64,000 nucleotides of DNA from Megalobrama amblycephala (taxonomy: Eukaryota > Chordata > Actinopteri > Cypriniformes > Xenocyprididae), in the NCBI RefSeq assembly GCF_018812025.1, contig NC_063053.1, positions 6,921,623 to 6,985,622 on the forward strand. Reading direction: 5' to 3'. The position numbers and the translations under genes are program-made. Below, in pieces: positions 59,301 through 64,000 of the stretch. The number at the start of each line of letters is the position of its first letter. Positions within the stretch are counted from its first letter, which is position 1. Under the pieces are notes generated by a model. It did no database searches, was not told the origin of the DNA, and saw only the letters and a list, made by a program, of their open reading frames with translations.

Positions 59301-62300
59301 AAAGGGGCTTCCCATGGCAACCACGAACTCACCCTGACGCACATCAGATGACTGACCAAGACGCAACGTTGGGAGGGGATGCTGGGATGAGACAGAGAAC
59401 ACAATGAGACTATGTGATATATATTTCGTGAGTTATGGCTCTTTGGATCTAGCATTCTGCCTGCTTTAAATCAGACACAGAGATAAGGTAGTGAGGTAAG
59501 ATTACATTTGTTTGGTTGAATTATAACATTTATTTGAATGAATTATCGAGAGATGAGAGATGCATGAGTGAATTATCTGCGTCTGTGTAGTCTCTCTCTA
59601 CTAACAATGAAGCTGTGAGTTTAATTACTTAAAAAAACATCTATGTTACCCCCTTGTTGCTGAGTAATATAATGTAGGAATTCAGTAGCAAAGCTATTAT
59701 ATGTATAAAAGTCACAGGCCAGTGTTGCGCAGTGCGATTTTCTATCTCTGTGTGCAAATGGAGTGCGTTTCAATGAATGCAGTGTATTAATATAGAAAGG
59801 TAATTAAACTGACGGAAACTACCAGTGCATTACACAGTGTGAATGCACACCTTCCAGCCAATCAGAATAGAGTATTCAGACAGAGCATGGCACTATATAT
59901 ACACTGCCATTAAGATTTTTAATGTTTTTTAAAAACTGCTCACCAAGGCTGCATTTATTTGATTAAAAATACAAAAAACACAGTAATATTGTGAAATATT
60001 ACTACAATTTTAAATAACCGTTTTCTATTTGAATATATTTTAAAATGTAATTTATTCCTGTGATCAAAGCTGAATTTTCAGCATCTTTACTCCAGTCTTC
60101 AGTGTCACATGATCCTTCAGAAATCATTCTAATATGCTGATTTGCTGCTCAAGAAACATTTATTATTATTATCAATGTTGAAAACAGTTGTGTACAATTT
60201 TTTTCAGGGTTCTTTGATGAAGAGAAAGTTCAAAAGAACAGCATTTATCTGAAGCAGAAAGATTTTGTAACATTATATATTACCATTCAAAAGTTTTGGG
60301 TCAGTAAGATTTTATTTATTTATTTATTTTTTAAGAAATTAATACTCTTATTCAGCAAGGATGCATTAAATAGATCAAAAGTGACAGTAAAAAATACATT
60401 TATAATGTTACAAAAGATTTTATTTCAAGTAAATGCTGTTCTTTTGAACTTTCTATTTATCAAAGAATCGTACACAACTGTTTAAACATTGATAATAATA
60501 ATAAATATTCCTTGAGTAGCAAATCTGCATATTTGAATGATTTCTGAAGGATCATGTGACACTGAAGACTGGAGTAATGATATATAATGACAAATTCAAT
60601 GGTGTATATAAACCATTGAAAATGTTTTGAAAGAAATCTAGGCTTCCAAACGACATTATTATTACAATTTAATTCTATTTTCATATATTTTGAAATGTAA
60701 TTTATTCTTTTGATGATCTGAATGCTACCTTAGCATTGATTTTGATGGTGGCGATGTCTGCAGCCTGGTCTACATCCTGGACAGTGGCATTATAAGTCTC
60801 TCCATTGGTCAGTTTGACACGGACTCCACGCTTGTTGGCAACCACGTGAGCATTGGTGACTATCAGGCCATCACTGCTTATGATGAAGCCAGAGCCATTC
60901 GAGATGGGCACCTCACGGCCAGAAAAAGGGTGTCTAAAAAAAAAAAACAGTATATAATACAAGACACAATAAGTTCACACATGTTAAAGGATTAGTTCTC
61001 TTTCAAATTAAAATTTCCTGATAATTTACTCACCCCCATGTCATCCAAGATGTTTATGTCTTTCTTTCTTCAGTAGAAAAGAAATTAAGGTTTTTGATGA
61101 AAACATTCCAGGATTTTTCTCCATATAGTGGACTTCAATGGACCCCAAACAGTTGAAGGTCAAAATTACAGTTTAATTGCAGCTTCAAAGCATTCTACAC
61201 AATCCCAGACGAGAAATAAGGGGTTTATCTAGAGAAACCATCGCTCATTTTCTAAAAAAAAAAAATTAAATTATATATGTTTTAACCATAAATGCTCATC
61301 TTGAACTAGCTCTCTTCTTCTTCTCTATTTTAATTCCGGCAGTGTAGACACTGCTAAGTGTATTACTGCCCTCCATAGGTCAAAGTTTGAACTAATTGTT
61401 ATATACTTGCACTAGCATATTGCACATGACAATTTAATTCAAACGTTGACCTGTGGAGGGCAGTAATACACTTAGCAGTGTCTACACTGCCGGAATTCAA
61501 ATAGAGAAGAAGAAGAGAGCTAGTTCAAGATGAGCATTTATGGTTAAAACGTATAAAATTTTAATTTTTTTTTAGAAAATGAGCGATGGTTTCTCTAGAT
61601 AAGACCCTTATTTCTCGTCTGGGATCGCTGTAAACTGTAATTTTGACCTTCAACCGTTTGGGCTCCATTGAAGTCCACTATATGGAGAAAAATCCTGGAA
61701 TGTTTTCCTCAAAAACCTTAATTTCTTTCAACTGAAGAAAGAAAGACATGAACATCTTGGATGACATGGGGGTGAGTAAATTATCAGGAAATTTTAATTT
61801 GAAAGTGAACTAATCCTTTAAATCAGGGATGGGCAACTCGGGTCCTGGAGGGCCAGTGTCCTGCAGAGTTTATCTCCATCCCTGATAAAAACTCACTTGC
61901 CTATTTCTTTCTATTAATCCTGAAGACCTTGATTAGCTGGTTCAGGTGTGTTTGATTAGGGTTGGAGCTAAACTCTGCTGGGCAGTGGCCCTCCAGGACT
62001 GAAGTTGCCCATCCCTGCTTTAAATGATTCAAAAGTTCCCTGTTGAGAAAAACAACTCAAACCAGCCTAAACTGGTTTGCTCGACTCCAAGTCAGGCTGT
62101 GGTCTGTTGGCTAGTTTAAGAAAGGCTTGGGTAATTTACTTCATCAGCTTGACCAGGATAAGAGGCCATATTTAAGCCAGCTAAGACCCTTTTAGGCTAG
62201 TTTAAGGTGTGTTCAGCGGAACTAGTACACGGTTTTTTTGTATTTTTGACAGACTCACCGCCCAACTATCTCGATGTAGACTACAGCAGGAGTGGACTTC

Positions 62301-62695
62301 TCAACCACATCCGCGATGAAATTGTACTTGTACCGCGGACTGTCGGGTTTAAATGGAGAGGCACACTGGACAGTAGGTAGTATGCTGTCAATCAGCAAAT
62401 TCCTGACCGCGACTGTCCTCTGTAGGGCATCTTTATTGTTCTCGTCTCTTAATGAATATAGTAAGGCTGCTGCTGCTGCTCCTCCGAGTCCCAAAGCGAC
62501 TGCCAGGGGAGCGGTGCGACTGCTGCCTCCTGAACCCCGGTGTGAAACTACAGGTTGTACTTCTACATGTTCCTGCTTACCTGAAGAAGTGTTAGAAAAG
62601 TGTCCTAAAGGCCTTGCTGTCATAACATTTGGTTGCCGACGGAGACATCTCGTGATTGTCCTTATGAGACATCGATTGACATATGATGTTGCCAT
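56377..62695 (-). CDS. htra2: Mitochondrial serine protease HtrA2/Omi
   Basis: Trimeric quality-control protease of the mitochondrial intermembrane space; once released it can bind IAPs. Exons, minus strand: 62695-62259, 60933-60729, 59381-59187, 59076-59044, 58810-58702, 58605-58536, 56726-56631, 56542-56377; 436 residues. The N-terminus is Arg-rich with no early acidic residues (presequence), with a hydrophobic stretch at about 63-80 (membrane anchor). ASPF (112-115) precedes [14 protein letters not shown] and aligns near the human AVPS site. The trypsin-like triad is H175 (TNAHVV), D205 ([10 protein letters not shown]) and S283 (GNSGGPL), each exactly 23 below human 198, 228 and 306. A PDZ domain follows ([13 protein letters not shown] to the end). 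Exon 4 is only 33 nt. All phases close to a TGA. The gene is convergent with loxl3, as in human. Identity is firm; recent paralogues cannot be ruled out. Confidence 0.94.
56727..58535 (-). other. htra2 intron with transposons
   Basis: It holds a repeat at about 56893-57260 ('ataaaccatagactaaaaaa' start), a 16-base G run (57388-57403) and the foldback element 57418-58176. No exon was recognised. Confidence 0.7.
57418..58176. mobile_element. TTAA-flanked foldback element
   Basis: The ends AGGGTTAGTTCACCC and GGGTGAACTAACCCT are bordered by TTAA (57414-57417, 58177-58180). Arms of about 370 bp pair almost to the centre, for example 'gatggccgatttcaaaacac' against 'gtgttttgaaatcggccatc'. This is the most complete copy of the family in the window. 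Non-coding. Confidence 0.9.
59382..60728 (-). other. htra2 intron 2 with repeat copies
   Basis: Two or more overlapping copies of the element seen at 43300-43560 lie here (about 59899-60720), with 'ttactccagtcttcagtgtc' and 'gatccttcagaaatcattct' in both orientations; the structure is inverted around about 60200-60250. No exon was recognised. Confidence 0.65.
60988..61817. mobile_element. TTAA-flanked foldback element with ~400-bp arms
   Basis: The ends AGGATTAGTTCTCTTTC and GAAAGTGAACTAATCCT are bordered by TTAA (60984-60987, 61818-61821). Left arm 60988 to about 61396 and right arm about 61435-61817 are near-perfect reverse complements around a spacer of about 35 bp. It lies in htra2 intron 1 and is non-coding. 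Confidence 0.9.
61824..62017. mobile_element. hAT-like short element, perfect 8-bp target duplication
   Basis: The ends CAGGGATGGGCAACTC and GTTGCCCATCCCTG are flanked by CTTTAAAT at 61816-61823 and 62018-62025. The duplicated target includes the right TTAA border of the neighbouring foldback element, so this insertion is the younger one. 194 bp, non-coding. Confidence 0.9.
62042..62205. repeat. ACCAGCCTAAACTGGTT minisatellite-like patch
   Basis: Repeated variations of AACCAGCCTAAACTGGTTTGC / TAAGCCAGCTAAGAC. The type is widespread in cyprinid DNA and is also seen near 5230 and 7680. Confidence 0.5.
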
Positions 62696-62950
62696 GTTGC
62701 ATCAGATGTATCGTGGTAGAAAAACTCAATCCAGATGGAAGCAGGACTTTGACATCGCTGTGTCTAACACATTATATTAGCAAAAGTTTCTTTGAAAATA
62801 ATTTTTCTTCATTCTATTCTATAATATTCTTCGCATAAGCTTGTAGATGTGTGCCTGTCAAATCCTCTACTCTGACTGTGGAGTCTGTGACTTTACCGGA
62901 AGTAGTAGTTGCCCAACGCATCTGCGCATGTCTGGACATGTCTGATGAGA
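62696..62950 (-). promoter_or_regulatory. htra2: htra2 5' flank and promoter
   Basis: CCGGAAGT (62896-62903) is a consensus ETS/GABP (NRF-2) site, and TGCGCATG (62923-62930) is an NRF1 half-site or near-palindrome. Both are typical of promoters of nuclear genes for mitochondrial proteins. They lie 200-240 bases upstream of the ATG, before the gene's first exon. Confidence 0.5.
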
Positions 62951-63142
62951 GAGGGGCTAAATTCGGAACCGCATACTAGCATACTATTCTTACTAGTGTG
63001 CTAGTATGTGGTTGAGAATACAGCATCGGAAGCTCTACTCAATTAGAAAATCTATTATCTTTAATTAATTTGGGGCAAGAATGTGTTCTTTAATATACTA
63101 TTAAAGTGGCTATTATTTAAAAATGTTATATCTAGGGCACAG

Positions 63143-63908
63143 CTAGTGATGGGAGAAACGAAGCTTTTCAAAACCACAAATCAAGCTTTGCAAAATGATT
63201 CACTGTTTCGAAGCGCTCAAAAATCCACAGACCAGTGTAATGCAGCAAAAACTCAGTCCCGAATACAACTCTTCCTTTTATTATACAAATGTGTCATTAA
63301 AGGATTAGTTCACTTTCAAATAAAATTTTCCTCATAATTTACTCACCCCCATGTCATCCAAGATGTTCATATCTTTCTTGAGTAGAAAAGAAATTAAGGT
63401 TTTTGATGAAAACATTGCAGAATTATTCTCCTTATAGTGGACTTCAAAGGCCTCCAAACGGTTGAAGATCAAAATTACAGTTTCAGTGCACCTTCAAAGG
63501 GCTTTAAACGATACCAGACGAGGAATAAAGGTCTTATCTAGCGAAACGATCGGTCATTTTCGAAAAAATTGCAAATGTATATGCTTTATATAAACAAATG
63601 ATCGCCTTCCAGAATGATCGCCTTCCTATTCTTCAGAAAGCTTACGCTGTATGTCCTACACCTTCCCTATTCTACTTACGGAACGAACGCAGCGCCAGTT
63701 CCATTTTTCCATAAATTATACGGGAAAATTTTATTTGAAAGTGAACTAATCCTTTAAATAAAATTTGGTAAAAAAATCATATATAGAAACTGGTTCATGA
63801 ACCATTAAAATTTCGAATCATTTAGTGTAACGAAGCCTCGTTTCAAATCACTGGTTCGAAACAAATGATTCACAAAGGTTTCGAAGCTTTCAAAAGCACC
63901 CATCACTA
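63143..63908. mobile_element. hAT-like MITE interrupted by a TTAA element
   Basis: The ends CTAGTGATGGGAGAAACGAAG and AAGCACCCATCACTA are flanked by GGGCACAG (63135-63142) and CGGCACAG (63909-63916), an 8-bp duplication with one change. Inside is a separate TTAA element. Confidence 0.75.
63301..63753. mobile_element. TTAA-flanked element nested in the hAT MITE
   Basis: The ends AGGATTAGTTCACTTTC and GAAAGTGAACTAATCCT are bordered by TTAA (63297-63300, 63754-63757). The left arm is closely similar to 60988-61190; this copy is shorter and only partly inverted. Confidence 0.85.
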
Positions 63909-64000
63909 CGGCACAGGGATGATCACTTTACAAACTGAGGGATGAGACAAAATTATCTTCTGTGGTAAGTTCTTTTTTTCTACATTTAAAGAAATTATGA

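Noticed and set aside
59091..59402. htra2 exon 3 read through into flanking sequence
   Set aside because: Splice sites at 59381 and 59187 define the real exon; residues outside it do not match the protease family.

Overview
The window is nuclear DNA from a bony fish, most likely a cyprinid-type teleost. The evidence is intron-rich genes with GT/AG borders, AT-rich introns and intergenic DNA packed with small DNA transposons of the kind that fill carp and zebrafish genomes, and fish-like versions of five recognisable vertebrate genes. Exon borders below were read by hand from splice sites and reading phase. Gene names rest on recognising protein families, not on a database search.

Layout: (1) 0-11 kb holds one single-exon gene, gpr151 (orphan GPCR, + strand, 3972-5138), with transposon and LINE debris on both sides. 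(2) 11-21 kb holds mavs (+), the mitochondrial antiviral signalling adaptor. It has four coding exons (14946-19060), probable non-coding exons upstream, and a long 3' flank that contains a foldback transposon. (3) 21.3-26 kb holds pank2-like pantothenate kinase (+), seven exons. (4) 27-29.6 kb is a LINE remnant and a 351-bp tandem duplication. (5) 29.6-53.7 kb is loxl3 (+), lysyl oxidase-like 3: signal peptide, four SRCR domains and a lysyl-oxidase domain in 13 exons, plus one extra, apparently alternative, copy of the exon for the first half of SRCR4. (6) 56.4-62.7 kb is htra2 (- strand), a mitochondrial serine protease with eight exons, convergent with loxl3. (7) The right edge holds the htra2 promoter and nested transposons.

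The order mavs then pank2 on one strand, and the tail-to-tail pair loxl3/htra2, match two separate human neighbourhoods (20p13 and 2p13 from general knowledge). Here the two blocks lie side by side. The genes do not form one pathway, although three of the products (mavs, htra2, and pank2 in mammals) act at mitochondria.

The most notable observations are the duplicated SRCR4 exon in loxl3; several long foldback elements flanked by TTAA, one of them probably inside the mavs 3' UTR; a spacer-free 74-bp palindrome in the mavs 5' intron; an 800-bp foldback built of short tandem repeats inside a loxl3 intron; and conserved signalling motifs in mavs and a possible IAP-binding tetrapeptide in htra2. 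I found no convincing wholly new gene system. The unexplained structure is almost all transposon-derived.
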